Assembly: GCA_025361105.1 (NCBI GenBank)
Contig: JANYAW010000297.1
Location: forward strand, 1 to 21,909
DNA from: Rhodocyclaceae bacterium
Lineage (GTDB): Bacteria > Pseudomonadota > Gammaproteobacteria > Burkholderiales > Rhodocyclaceae
Length of the DNA stretch: 21,909 nucleotides
Direction of reading: 5' to 3'
The notes under the pieces are model-generated. The model saw only the letters and a list, made by a program, of their open reading frames with translations. It was not told the DNA's origin and ran no database searches. The first letter of the stretch is position 1, and the number at the start of each line of letters is the position of its first letter. Positions 1 through 7,525 of the stretch are shown piece by piece. The translations under genes were made by a program, and so were the position numbers.

Positions 1-207
1 GTACTCGATGTGATGGTCGAACTGGCTCACGAAGGCATGACCATGATGTGCGTCACTCACGAAATGGGCTTCGCCCGCAAAGTCGCCAACCGCGTCATCT
101 TCATGGATCAAGGCCACATCATCGAAGATGCCACCAAGGAAGATTTCTTCGGCACGCCACGTGGCGAGCGCGCACAGCAGTTCTTGTCGAAAATCCTCTC
201 GCACTAA
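1..207 (+). CDS. gltL: Amino-acid ABC transporter ATPase, C-terminal end (partial)
   Basis: This is the 3' end of a gene that begins before the window: 68 codons in frame 1 ending in TAA at 205-207. The H-loop segment VTHEMGFARKVANRVIFMDQG and the following GHIIED stretch are typical of polar amino-acid ABC ATPases of the GlnQ/GltL/HisP family, and the wording is closest to GltL, the glutamate/aspartate importer ATPase as I remember it. Such subunits sit on the cytoplasmic face of the membrane and hydrolyse ATP to drive uptake with two permeases and a periplasmic binding protein, whose genes would lie to the left. Walker A, Walker B and the signature motif are outside the window, so substrate specificity is inferred from the tail only. 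Confidence 0.85.
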   Translation, partial: VLDVMVELAHEGMTMMCVTHEMGFARKVANRVIFMDQGHIIEDATKEDFFGTPRGERAQQFLSKILSH

Positions 208-227
208 TCATTGCCCTCAGGGCAGGC

Positions 228-255
228 AAAAAAAACCCAGCACCGCAGTGCTGGG
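228..255 (-). terminator. Rho-independent terminator, best suited to the - strand
   Basis: A perfect 8-bp stem (CCCAGCAC / GTGCTGGG) with a 4-nt loop (CGCA) lies at 236-255, flanked on its left by eight A residues at 228-235. Read on the - strand this is a GC-rich hairpin followed by eight T residues, the standard layout of an intrinsic terminator, so it should end transcripts of the cysB gene whose stop is at 389. Read on the + strand, where it follows the gltL stop, the hairpin is followed only by TAAAT, so termination of gltL there would be weaker. The rest of the 208-388 gap contains no gene that I can support. Confidence 0.8.
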
Positions 256-355
256 TAAATCCGATCATTGAAGATCGGAGGAGGAGACAACGAAGCAAGT
301 CTAGTGAGGTTTGTCACGCTTGCTTAGGTGTCGCGCTCTAATCTTGCTGATTTGC

Positions 356-379
356 CAGTTGGTGCTGGTGACACGCCGT
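356..379 (+). repeat. 24-bp exact direct repeat, copy 1 (matches cysN 7072-7095)
   Basis: These 24 bases, starting CAGTTGGTG and ending ACACGCCGT, occur again unchanged and in the same orientation at 7072-7095 inside cysN. Identity stops abruptly at both ends. Here the copy is non-coding and ends ten bases before the cysB stop codon. In cysN the same bases encode QLVLVTRR in a conserved part of the protein, so the cysN copy is more likely the original. Confidence 0.75.
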
Positions 380-388
380 CAAGCAGCT

Positions 389-1330
389 TCATAAGCCCGC
401 ATCCTCCCCCACGCCACGGCGCGTTGCTTCAATCACAGCGCGCGTCAAACTGGGTGATAGCAATTCTAAAAATTCATAGTCAAACCCGCGCAGCCACATG
501 TCACGGCGGAAGCCGACGCGGGTGGTGTTAACTTCAAACAGGTGGGCAGCGGCGACGGCAGCTAGTGCAACATCGCGTAGCGGGTCGAAAGCCATTTCAG
601 CGATGATGCCAACGCCCAGGCCCAGCTCGACATAGGTTTTTATGACATCCGAATCGATGGCGGTGAGCACGATATTGGGTGTGAGGTCGTTGCGGGCGAA
701 AGCGCGATCCAAGTGGGAGCGACCGGCAATCATTGCGTCGTAAGTGACGAGCGGGAACTTGGCCAGCGCTTGCATGGTGAGCGCGCCTTTTTTCAACAAG
801 GCATGCCCCTTGGGCACGACGACTAGATGTGACCATTGATAGCAGGGCAAGGCCAGTAAGTCGGGGCACTGGGCTAAGGCTTCGGTGGCGACGCCTATGT
901 CGGCGGTACCGTTTTGTAGCCATTCGACGACTTGGCTCGGACTGCCTTGCTGCACATGCAATCGGATATTCGGTCGCAATTTCATGAAGCCTTGAATCGC
1001 GCGCGGTAGCGCATAGCGCGCTTGCGTGTGGGTCGTTGCGATAGTGAGCAAGCCATCGGCTTCACTAGCGTAGTCATTGCCAATGCGCTTTAGATTGTCG
1101 ACTTCGCGCAATATGCGGCGTGCCGCGTCAAGCACCATTCGTCCCGCTGGCGTCACCGCCGTCAAACGTTTACCGTGGCGCTCAAACACGGTCAGGCCAA
1201 GCTCGTCTTCGAGCAGACGGATCTGTTTCGAGATGCCCGGTTGCGCAGTAAATAGGACCTTGGCCGCTTCGGAAACGTTCAGCGCTTGCACGTCCACTTC
1301 AACCAGAAATTTCAATTGCTGTAGCTTCAT
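389..1330 (-). CDS. cysB: CysB-type LysR regulator of sulfur assimilation
   Basis: The 313-residue product has a winged helix-turn-helix in its first 60 residues (MKLQQLKFLVEV, then AAKVLFTAQPGISKQIRLLE) and a LysR substrate-binding domain from about residue 93. It aligns by eye along its whole length with CysB/Cbl, including TTHTQARYALP at 99-109, which supplies the threonines (100, 102) and Gln103 that bind the inducer or sulfate in CysB. Other CysB blocks are HVQQGSPSQ, LPCYQWSH, DSDVIKTYVELGLGVGIIA and the GFRRDMWLR C-terminal block. It is somewhat shorter than E. coli CysB (324 residues), lacking part of the tail. It diverges from the cys operon, as expected for its activator. CysB rather than the alkanesulfonate paralogue is preferred from this context. 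No clear Shine-Dalgarno precedes the ATG. Confidence 0.93.
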   Translation of the reverse strand: MKLQQLKFLVEVDVQALNVSEAAKVLFTAQPGISKQIRLLEDELGLTVFERHGKRLTAVTPAGRMVLDAARRILREVDNLKRIGNDYASEADGLLTIATTHTQARYALPRAIQGFMKLRPNIRLHVQQGSPSQVVEWLQNGTADIGVATEALAQCPDLLALPCYQWSHLVVVPKGHALLKKGALTMQALAKFPLVTYDAMIAGRSHLDRAFARNDLTPNIVLTAIDSDVIKTYVELGLGVGIIAEMAFDPLRDVALAAVAAAHLFEVNTTRVGFRRDMWLRGFDYEFLELLSPSLTRAVIEATRRGVGEDAGL

Positions 1331-1416
1331 TCAGCAATGATAGGCCATTTGGTTCTAATTACATATCCAAAAAGTTCTTTTTCGGCCTATGTAACACCAG
1401 TATCATTCGCCCCATC
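1331..1416. promoter_or_regulatory. Divergent cysB / cys operon control region
   Basis: These 86 bases separate the start codons of cysB and the permease gene, so both promoters and any CysB site should lie here. I see an inverted repeat ATAGGCC (1340-1346) / GGCCTAT (1384-1390) and an inner TTTGG (1348-1352) / CCAAA (1367-1371) around an AT-rich centre containing TAATTA. No good -35/-10 pair is visible in either direction, which would fit an activator-dependent promoter. The dyads are seen directly; CysB binding is inference. Confidence 0.45.
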
Positions 1417-2214
1417 ATGGAATTCACCTTTGTCCCCGCGCTGTCTTTTTCCGGCTTTCTGGTCGGCGTTTTGGTTGGCCTCACCGGTGTCGGTGGCGGC
1501 TCGCTGATGACGCCGCTGCTGGTCATGCTTTTCGGCATCGCGCCGGCGACTGCCGTAGGCACCGATTTGCTCTACGCAGCGATAACCAAGGGTAGCGGAA
1601 CGCTGGTGCATCACCAGCACGACAATATCGATTGGCGCATTGTTGGCCGCTTGGCGCTCGGTAGTCTGCCCGCCACTGCATTGACGCTCTACATCTTGTC
1701 ATTGCTTGGTATTGATAAGCACGACACCTCACACTTGATTACCGGCGGACTCGGGATTGCTTTGCTGCTGACCGCTGGCTCTATTGTCTTTCGGCAGCGC
1801 CTACTGGCGTTTGCGAAGCAGCGTGCAGGGGTGCAGGCGATACAGCGTAGCGATCAACACACCGCGCTGACCACCGTAATTTTCGGCGCGGTTTTGGGCG
1901 TGATGGTATCAATTACTTCGGTCGGCGCAGGCGCACTTGGTGTGACAGTCTTGGTTTTCCTCTACCCGCATTTGCCGATGCGCCGCATCGTCGGTTCGGA
2001 TATTGCTCACGCAGTGCCGCTGACACTGATTGCCGGATTGGGTCATTGGTGGCTGGGGACGGTAGATGTGCCCTTGCTTTTGAATCTGCTCATCGGCTCT
2101 TTGCCTGGAATTGTGCTCGGCAGTTATTTCACTTCGCGTGTGCCCGAACGCGGCCTGCGCTCACTCTTGGCCACAGTACTGGTGTTGGTCGGCGGCAAAC
2201 TGATTTTCGCCTGA
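1417..2214 (+). CDS. TauE/SafE (DUF81) family permease, probable sulfite exporter
   Basis: The 265-residue protein is strongly hydrophobic, with several membrane segments and short polar loops. It shows the two-fold internal repeat of the TauE/SafE family: LTGVGGGSLMTPLL...GTDLLYAA (about 22-55) and ITSVGAGALGVTVL...GSDIAHAV (about 166-200). Family members move sulfite, sulfoacetate or other organosulfonates across the inner membrane. As first gene of an operon with sulfite reductase, it most plausibly exports surplus sulfite, or takes part in sulfur-compound transport; the direction is not decidable from sequence. The ATG at 1417 begins just before the first membrane segment, but no Shine-Dalgarno is visible upstream. 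The gene ends 20 bases before cysI. Confidence 0.85.
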   Translation: MEFTFVPALSFSGFLVGVLVGLTGVGGGSLMTPLLVMLFGIAPATAVGTDLLYAAITKGSGTLVHHQHDNIDWRIVGRLALGSLPATALTLYILSLLGIDKHDTSHLITGGLGIALLLTAGSIVFRQRLLAFAKQRAGVQAIQRSDQHTALTTVIFGAVLGVMVSITSVGAGALGVTVLVFLYPHLPMRRIVGSDIAHAVPLTLIAGLGHWWLGTVDVPLLLNLLIGSLPGIVLGSYFTSRVPERGLRSLLATVLVLVGGKLIFA

Positions 2215-2234
2215 GAACAAATAGGACATCACGC

Positions 2235-3923
2235 ATGTATCGCTACGACCGCCACGATCACGCTATTGTTCAGGCTCGCGTTGCGCAGTTTCGCGACCAA
2301 TCGGCGCGGCATCAACGCGGTGAATTGAGCGACGACGAATTTCGTCCCCTGCGCCTGCAAAACGGCTTGTACATCCAGCGCCATGCACCCATGCTGCGCG
2401 TCGCGATTCCCTACGGCATGCTGTCGAGTACGCAAATGCGCCGCCTCGCGCACATCACGCGCACCTATGATCGCGGCTACGGTCACTTCACTACGCGGCA
2501 AAACTTGCAGATCAATTGGCCGACGCTAGAGTCGGCACCGGACATATTGGCGGAACTGGCCGAAGTGGAGATGCACGCGATACAAACTTCCGGCAATTGC
2601 ATACGCAACATCACCACTGACCACTTTGCCGGTATGGCAGCAGACGAGATTGCTGATCCGCGTCCGTGGGCGGAAATCCTGCGACAGTGGTCGACCTTTC
2701 ATCCGGAGTTCGCCTACCTACCGCGCAAATTCAAAATCGCCGTGAGCGGCACCAAGCAAGATCGTGCGGCAATTCTGGTGCATGACATTGGTTTGCAATT
2801 GGTCATCAATGAATCTGGCGAAACCGGTTTCACCGTCTTTGTTGGTGGTGGATTAGGGCGCACGCCGCTGATCGGGAAAAAAATCCGCGACTTCTTGCCG
2901 TGGCAGCATCTGTTGACTTATTGCGAAGCGATTTTGCGCGTGTACAACCGCCTTGGTCGCCGCGACAATTTGTACAAGGCGCGCATCAAAATTTTGGTCA
3001 AAGCGTTGGGTTCTGAGGAATTCGGTCGTCAAGTTGAAAACGAATGGGCTCATCTGAAAGACAGCCCCACTACGCTGACCGAAGCCGAAGTCACGCGGGT
3101 CGCGACCCAATTTTCCGCCCCCGATTACGCCGCACTACCGACTATGGACGCGGCACACAATTCCAAGCTGGCTGAAGACAAGGCTTTCGCGCGCTGGGTT
3201 CAACGCAATGTACATACGCATCGCATCGCGGGATATACGGCAGTAACTTTGTCGCTAAAAACACCAGGGCTGCCGCCAGGCGATGCAACAGATGCACAAA
3301 TGGATGCTGTTGCTGACCTCGCTGACACTTATAGTTTTGGCGAGATACGGGTTTCACACGAACAAAATCTGGTGCTCGCCGATGTGCGGCAAAGCGATTT
3401 GTATGCGCTCTGGCAAGCGGCGCGCGTGATACGTATGGCCAGCCCGACCATAGGGTTGCTGACCGACATGATTGTATGTCCTGGTGGTGATTTTTGCTCT
3501 TTGGCCAACGCCAAATCATTGCCCATCGCCGCCGCAATACAAGCGCGATTCGATGAGCTTGATTATCTGCATGACATCGGCGACTTAAGTCTGAACATCT
3601 CCGGCTGCATGAATTCCTGTGGTCACCATCATCTCGCCGGAATCGGCATTCTTGGCGTTGATAAGAACGGAGCCGAGTGGTATCAAATCACTATCGGCGG
3701 ACGGCAAGGTATTGCTGCACACATTGGCGATGTGATTGGTAAGTCATTTGCCGCACAAGACGTGCCCGATGTAATTGAAAAACTGATAGCGACTTACATC
3801 GCTGAACGTCTTGAAGCGGAGCCATTTGCCGACACCGTACAACGCATAGGCTTGCAGCCGTTCCGTGATCGCGCCTATAGCAAGTCGACACACAAAGCTG
3901 AGCTGGAGGCGGAAAGTGTCTGA
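2235..3923 (+). CDS. cysI: Siroheme/4Fe-4S sulfite reductase (nitrite/sulfite reductase family)
   Basis: This 562-residue enzyme catalyses the six-electron reduction of sulfite to sulfide in the cytoplasm. The iron-sulfur/siroheme ligands are plain: C415-x5-C421 (CPGGDFC) and C458-x3-C462 (CMNSC, followed by GHHH). The siroheme-pocket block GYGHFTTRQNLQINWP and the central SGNCIRNITTDH motif also fit. Start: ATG at 2235 has AGGA eight bases upstream; an in-frame ATG at 2046 would add 63 residues lying wholly inside the permease gene and unlike the family. Length and sequence resemble the ferredoxin-type reductases common in betaproteobacteria rather than a CysJ-dependent enzyme, and no cysJ lies nearby, so the electron donor is inferred to be a ferredoxin. 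A siroheme synthase must be encoded elsewhere. Confidence 0.93.
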   Translation: MYRYDRHDHAIVQARVAQFRDQSARHQRGELSDDEFRPLRLQNGLYIQRHAPMLRVAIPYGMLSSTQMRRLAHITRTYDRGYGHFTTRQNLQINWPTLESAPDILAELAEVEMHAIQTSGNCIRNITTDHFAGMAADEIADPRPWAEILRQWSTFHPEFAYLPRKFKIAVSGTKQDRAAILVHDIGLQLVINESGETGFTVFVGGGLGRTPLIGKKIRDFLPWQHLLTYCEAILRVYNRLGRRDNLYKARIKILVKALGSEEFGRQVENEWAHLKDSPTTLTEAEVTRVATQFSAPDYAALPTMDAAHNSKLAEDKAFARWVQRNVHTHRIAGYTAVTLSLKTPGLPPGDATDAQMDAVADLADTYSFGEIRVSHEQNLVLADVRQSDLYALWQAARVIRMASPTIGLLTDMIVCPGGDFCSLANAKSLPIAAAIQARFDELDYLHDIGDLSLNISGCMNSCGHHHLAGIGILGVDKNGAEWYQITIGGRQGIAAHIGDVIGKSFAAQDVPDVIEKLIATYIAERLEAEPFADTVQRIGLQPFRDRAYSKSTHKAELEAESV

Positions 3924-4449
3924 GATCAATTCCCTTCAACTCATTCGTGATCGGCGTTTGGTCGCCGACGAATGGGAGGTTGTTCAATCAGACGGCGTGT
4001 CGTCAGCACCAACTGACGCGGCGGCGGGGTTGAGCTTGCTGCCACTTTCAATTTGGCTGGAGCGAAGATCTGAACTACTTGCAGAAAAGGCGGCAGCCGG
4101 CATACGCATTGGTGTGTGGTTGGCGCCAACTGACGAACCTTCATTGCTCGCGAAGGATTTGGCTATGCTTGACCTCATCGCCGTGCACTTCCCAAAATTC
4201 GCTGACGGTCGTGGTTATTCGACAGCTAGTTTGTTGCGCCTAAGGTATGGCTACACCGGCGAGCTGCGCGCCTTTGGTGATGTCGGCCGCGATCAACTTT
4301 TCTATCTGGCGCGCGTTGGTTTCGACTCGTTCTTGATTTCGGAGGGTCGTGATGCCGCAGCTGCATTGTGTTCGTTTGATGATTTTTCCGAGGTGTATCA
4401 AAGTGCCACCGACCAATCATTGCCGCTGTTTCGTCGGCGCGCGGCTTAG
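3916..4449 (+). CDS. DUF934 protein, putative sulfite-reduction accessory factor
   Basis: The 177-residue product belongs to the DUF934 family, recognised by FPKFADGRGYSTASLLR and the following RYGYTGELRAFGDVGRDQL and YLARVGFDSF blocks. In proteobacteria the family is regularly found between cysI and cysH and is annotated as involved in sulfite reduction; its biochemistry is not established as far as I know. The GTG at 3916 is chosen because a strong GGAGG (3905-3909) lies six bases upstream and conserved sequence starts right after it; the gene then overlaps the end of cysI by 8 bases, indicating translational coupling. An upstream ATG at 3865 would lie deep in cysI and has no such signal. 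Confidence 0.88.
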   Translation: MSEINSLQLIRDRRLVADEWEVVQSDGVSSAPTDAAAGLSLLPLSIWLERRSELLAEKAAAGIRIGVWLAPTDEPSLLAKDLAMLDLIAVHFPKFADGRGYSTASLLRLRYGYTGELRAFGDVGRDQLFYLARVGFDSFLISEGRDAAAALCSFDDFSEVYQSATDQSLPLFRRRAA

Positions 4450-4457
4450 AGAATGCG

Positions 4458-5186
4458 ATGAGTTCAAGCGTAGTTCAAATCGATGAAAAAGTCGCAGCGG
4501 TGGTGGACGAATTGCGCGCAGCAGTCGATCATTTTGCCCCCGTAGTTTTTGCCAGCAGCATGGGTGCGGAAGATATGGTGCTCATGGACATCATTTATCG
4601 ATACAACATCGACGTAGATATTTTCTCCATAGACACCGGGCGATTACCGGCTGAGACCTACGCATTAATGGCTGCCGCTGCTACTCACTACGGTCGTCGC
4701 AGTGTTATCTATATGCCGCAGGCCGAATCGGTGGAGATATTTGTCGGCGCATATGGAATCAATGGATTCTTTGATTCCATCGACGTGCGCAAGGCCTGTT
4801 GTCATGCACGCAAAGTCGAACCACTACGGCGCGCGCTGGCTGGCAAGCGCGCATGGGTGACTGGTTTACGATCAAGTCAATCAAGCACGCGCGAGGCCGT
4901 GGTGATCAGTGCCTTTGATGACAACAATGGCTTGCAAAAAATCAATCCATTGGCGCTGTGGAGTGATACTGAAGTTTGGGAATACATTCATGCCAATGGC
5001 GTGCCTTACAACGCCCTGCACGATCAAGGCTTCCCGAGTATCGGCTGCGCGCCGTGCACTCGCGCGATACAGCCCGGAGAAGATATTCGCGCTGGCCGTT
5101 GGTGGTGGGAGAATCCAGAAACTAAAGAGTGCGGCCTGCACATGGTCGATGGTCGTTTGCAACGTATCAAAGTGGAAACTGTTTAA
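4458..5186 (+). CDS. cysH: Assimilatory adenylyl-sulfate (APS) reductase, 4Fe-4S type
   Basis: The 242-residue protein reduces adenosine 5'-phosphosulfate to sulfite and AMP with thioredoxin as donor. It carries the four cluster cysteines that separate APS reductases from cluster-free PAPS reductases: C114-C115 (RKACCHARKVEPL) and C197-x2-C200 (GCAPC). The C-terminal catalytic cysteine is C225 in KECGLH. The nucleotide-binding region SSMGAEDMVL (33-42), SIDTGRLPAET and VTGLRSSQS fit the PP-loop fold. APS specificity agrees with the absence of an APS kinase gene in the operon. The ATG at 4458 follows the DUF934 stop by 8 bases with only a weak GAGA upstream. The stop codon shares one base with the cysD start (TAATG). 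Confidence 0.95.
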   Translation: MSSSVVQIDEKVAAVVDELRAAVDHFAPVVFASSMGAEDMVLMDIIYRYNIDVDIFSIDTGRLPAETYALMAAAATHYGRRSVIYMPQAESVEIFVGAYGINGFFDSIDVRKACCHARKVEPLRRALAGKRAWVTGLRSSQSSTREAVVISAFDDNNGLQKINPLALWSDTEVWEYIHANGVPYNALHDQGFPSIGCAPCTRAIQPGEDIRAGRWWWENPETKECGLHMVDGRLQRIKVETV

Positions 5187-6115
5187 TGAGTTCAGCAGAA
5201 CAAAACTATCGGGGGCGCCGGACACTGTCACATCTGGATTGGCTGGAATCCGAGTCAATTCACATCCTGCGCGAGGTAGCTGGTCAGTGCGCGAATCCGG
5301 CTTTGCTTTTTTCTGGCGGCAAAGATTCAATTTGCTTACTGCGCTTGGCCGAGAAAGCCTTTCGACCAGGAAAGTTTCCGTTCCCGCTGCTGCATATCGA
5401 TACTGGCCACAACTATCGCGAAGTCACCGATTTCCGCGACTCTCGTGCCGCCGAACTCGGTGAACGTTTAATCGTTCGCAATGTGGAAGATTCGATGGCC
5501 AAAGGCACCGTGGTGTTGAAAACAGTGGGCGAATCACGTAACAAATATCAATCGATTACACTGCTCGAAGCAATTGCAGAGTTTGGTTTCGATTGCTGCA
5601 TCGGTGGTGCGCGCCGTGATGAAGAAAAGGCGCGTGCGAAAGAAAGAATTTTTTCCTTCCGCGATGACTTTGGACAATGGAACCCGAAAGATCAACGCCC
5701 CGAGGTTTGGGATATTTACAACGCACGGGTGCACAAGGGCGAGAACATTCGTGCTTTTCCGATTTCAAACTGGACTGAACTCGATGTCTGGCAATACATT
5801 CAGCGCGAGCAACTTGCGCTACCTTCAATCTATTTTGCACATACACGACCGGTAATCCGCAAAGGTGGATTGTTGCAACCGGTGACAGCGCTTACTCCCG
5901 CGCAAGCTGGTGATGTGGTGGAGGAGATGATGGTGCGTTATAGGACGGTGGGCGACATTACCTGCACTGCGCCTGTCGAATCGAATGCGACCTCGCTGGC
6001 CATGATTATTGAAGAAACCGCTACTGCCACAGTGACCGAGCGTGGCGCCACACGACTCGACGATCAAACCTCCGAAGCATCAATGGAGCAGCGCAAAAAG
6101 GAAGGCTATTTCTAA
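5186..6115 (+). CDS. cysD: Sulfate adenylyltransferase subunit 2
   Basis: CysD is the catalytic subunit of the heterodimeric ATP sulfurylase, which makes APS and pyrophosphate from sulfate and ATP while CysN hydrolyses GTP. The 309-residue protein has the PP-loop SGGKDS at 43-48 (ALLFSGGKDSICLLRLAEKAF), the HIDTGHNYREVTDFRD block, CIGGARRDEEKARAKERIFS, and the usual RKKEGYF end. Start: the ATG at 5186 overlaps the cysH stop by one base (TAATG), and the protein from there has family length; an in-frame ATG 19 codons upstream lies inside cysH and is rejected. The stop overlaps the cysN start in the same TAATG way, consistent with equal production of the two subunits. Confidence 0.96.
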   Translation: MSSAEQNYRGRRTLSHLDWLESESIHILREVAGQCANPALLFSGGKDSICLLRLAEKAFRPGKFPFPLLHIDTGHNYREVTDFRDSRAAELGERLIVRNVEDSMAKGTVVLKTVGESRNKYQSITLLEAIAEFGFDCCIGGARRDEEKARAKERIFSFRDDFGQWNPKDQRPEVWDIYNARVHKGENIRAFPISNWTELDVWQYIQREQLALPSIYFAHTRPVIRKGGLLQPVTALTPAQAGDVVEEMMVRYRTVGDITCTAPVESNATSLAMIIEETATATVTERGATRLDDQTSEASMEQRKKEGYF

Positions 6116-7395
6116 TGAGCGCCCTTGAACACATCCCTGATATCGATAACGGCTTGTTGCGGTTTATCACCTGCGGCAGCGTCGATGATGGAAAAAGCAC
6201 GCTGATCGGTCGCCTGTTGTGGGACACACGGACGATATTGGCGGACACGCTCCATGCAATTGAGAAGACGTCGCTCAAGCGTGGCAATGCGGAAATCGAT
6301 CTATCGCTTATCACCGATGGCCTGCAAGCCGAGCGTGAGCAAGGCATCACGATAGATGTCGCATACCGCTACTTTTCGACCGGGCGACGCAAATACATTA
6401 TCGGCGACTCGCCTGGCCATGAGCAGTACACGCGCAACATGGTGACTGCCGCATCGACCGCAAATCTTGCCGTCATTTTGATTGATGCGCGTAAAGGTAT
6501 GCTGACGCAAACACGCCGCCATAGTTTCTTGACCAAGTTGCTGGGCGTGCCAAACATTGTGGTCGCAGTTAACAAGATGGATTTGGTTGATTACGACCAA
6601 GCGATCTTCAATAATATCTGCGCCGAATATCGAAAATTCGCGGCGCAAATTGAACTGGGTGAGGTTCGCTTTATTCCAATGTCTGCGCTCACTGGCGAAA
6701 TGCTGGTTGACCGTGGTGACAAGCTGCAATGGTATGCCGGACCGACTTTGTTGGAGCTTCTGGAAGCCACGCCATCGGCGCATTCGGAACGTGATGAACG
6801 ATTTCGATTTCCAGTGCAATATGTCTGCCGACCTTTGCGTGCTGATCGTCCCGAGTTGCATGACTATCGTGGCTTTATGGGTCGCATTGAATCCGGTTCC
6901 ATCAGTGTTGGTGACGAGGTTATGGTTCTGCCATCGGAGCGTCGCTCACGGGTTCGCGATATCCAGTTGGGTGAGGTTTCAATGGCATCTGCCGGTGCCG
7001 AACAGTCGGTAACGCTGCTACTGGAAGATGAGATTGATATTTCGCGCGGCGACATGATAGTCAAACCTCATCAGTTGGTGCTGGTGACACGCCGTGTCGA
7101 GGCTATGCTTTGCTGGTTCTCGGAAACCGCGCTTGATCCACGGCGGAAATACATCCTGCGCCACACCACGCGTGAAGCGCGCGCATTAATTGATGCAATT
7201 GAGTATCGGGTGGATGTCAACAGTCTGGAACACCATTCGGCCGACGGTTTGGCGATGAACGATATTGCAAAGATCAGCCTGCGTCTCGCTCAGCCGATCT
7301 GCGCGGACAGCTACGCCAGTAATCGTGCCACAGGGAACTTCATTTTGGTCGACGAGACGACCAACAATACTGTCGCTGCCGGAATGATTCTTTAA
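6115..7395 (+). CDS. cysN: Sulfate adenylyltransferase subunit 1 (GTPase)
   Basis: CysN is the elongation-factor-like GTPase subunit that powers CysD. The 426-residue protein has G1 GSVDDGKST at 21-29, a switch-II DSPGHEQ at 98-104 and NKMD at 153-156, followed by two beta-barrel domains (for example FRFPVQYVCRP, and RRKYILRHTTREARA in the C-terminal part). It is shorter than E. coli CysN (475 residues) and has no fused CysC kinase domain, again matching a pathway using APS directly. It starts in a TAATG overlap with cysD and is the last gene of the operon, 49 bases before the terminator stem at 7445. Bases 7072-7095 are duplicated beyond cysB. Confidence 0.96.
   Translation: MSALEHIPDIDNGLLRFITCGSVDDGKSTLIGRLLWDTRTILADTLHAIEKTSLKRGNAEIDLSLITDGLQAEREQGITIDVAYRYFSTGRRKYIIGDSPGHEQYTRNMVTAASTANLAVILIDARKGMLTQTRRHSFLTKLLGVPNIVVAVNKMDLVDYDQAIFNNICAEYRKFAAQIELGEVRFIPMSALTGEMLVDRGDKLQWYAGPTLLELLEATPSAHSERDERFRFPVQYVCRPLRADRPELHDYRGFMGRIESGSISVGDEVMVLPSERRSRVRDIQLGEVSMASAGAEQSVTLLLEDEIDISRGDMIVKPHQLVLVTRRVEAMLCWFSETALDPRRKYILRHTTREARALIDAIEYRVDVNSLEHHSADGLAMNDIAKISLRLAQPICADSYASNRATGNFILVDETTNNTVAAGMIL
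7072..7095 (+). repeat. 24-bp exact direct repeat, copy 2 (inside cysN)
   Basis: Second copy of the repeat at 356-379, in the same orientation. Here it encodes QLVLVTRR, in frame within the beta-barrel part of CysN and directly before VEAMLCW, a family-typical stretch. The two copies bracket cysB, the permease gene and most of the cys operon, about 6.7 kb. Confidence 0.75.
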
Positions 7396-7444
7396 CGGTT
7401 AGGCAATAGTTCGGTGACTCTGCGGTTTGCCGCAACGACCAATG

Positions 7445-7472
7445 AAAAAGCCAGACTTGCTCTGGCTTTTTT
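7445..7472. terminator. Strong bidirectional terminator between cysN and rplQ
   Basis: An 11-bp stem AAAAAGCCAGA / TCTGGCTTTTT with loop CTTGC (7456-7460) is followed on the + strand by TTTTTTGTTTTT. On the - strand the same stem ends in five T residues. It lies between two convergent transcription units and can serve both. A smaller hairpin, TGCGG-TTTG-CCGCA, at 7421-7434 precedes it. The remaining bases of the 7396-7525 gap show nothing else. Confidence 0.9.
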
Positions 7473-7525
7473 GTTTTTACAACGCGCTGCGTTAGTGCCT
7501 TAGTCGCGTTTGCAATTGGTCGACC

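Noticed and set aside
2046..2234. A 63-residue N-terminal extension of CysI
   Set aside because: It lies inside the permease gene in another frame, resembles no part of the family, and the ATG at 2235 has its own Shine-Dalgarno.
4909..5463. A 184-codon + strand frame across the cysH-cysD junction
   Set aside because: It overlaps two well-supported genes in another frame and its product is low-quality sequence with no recognisable motif.
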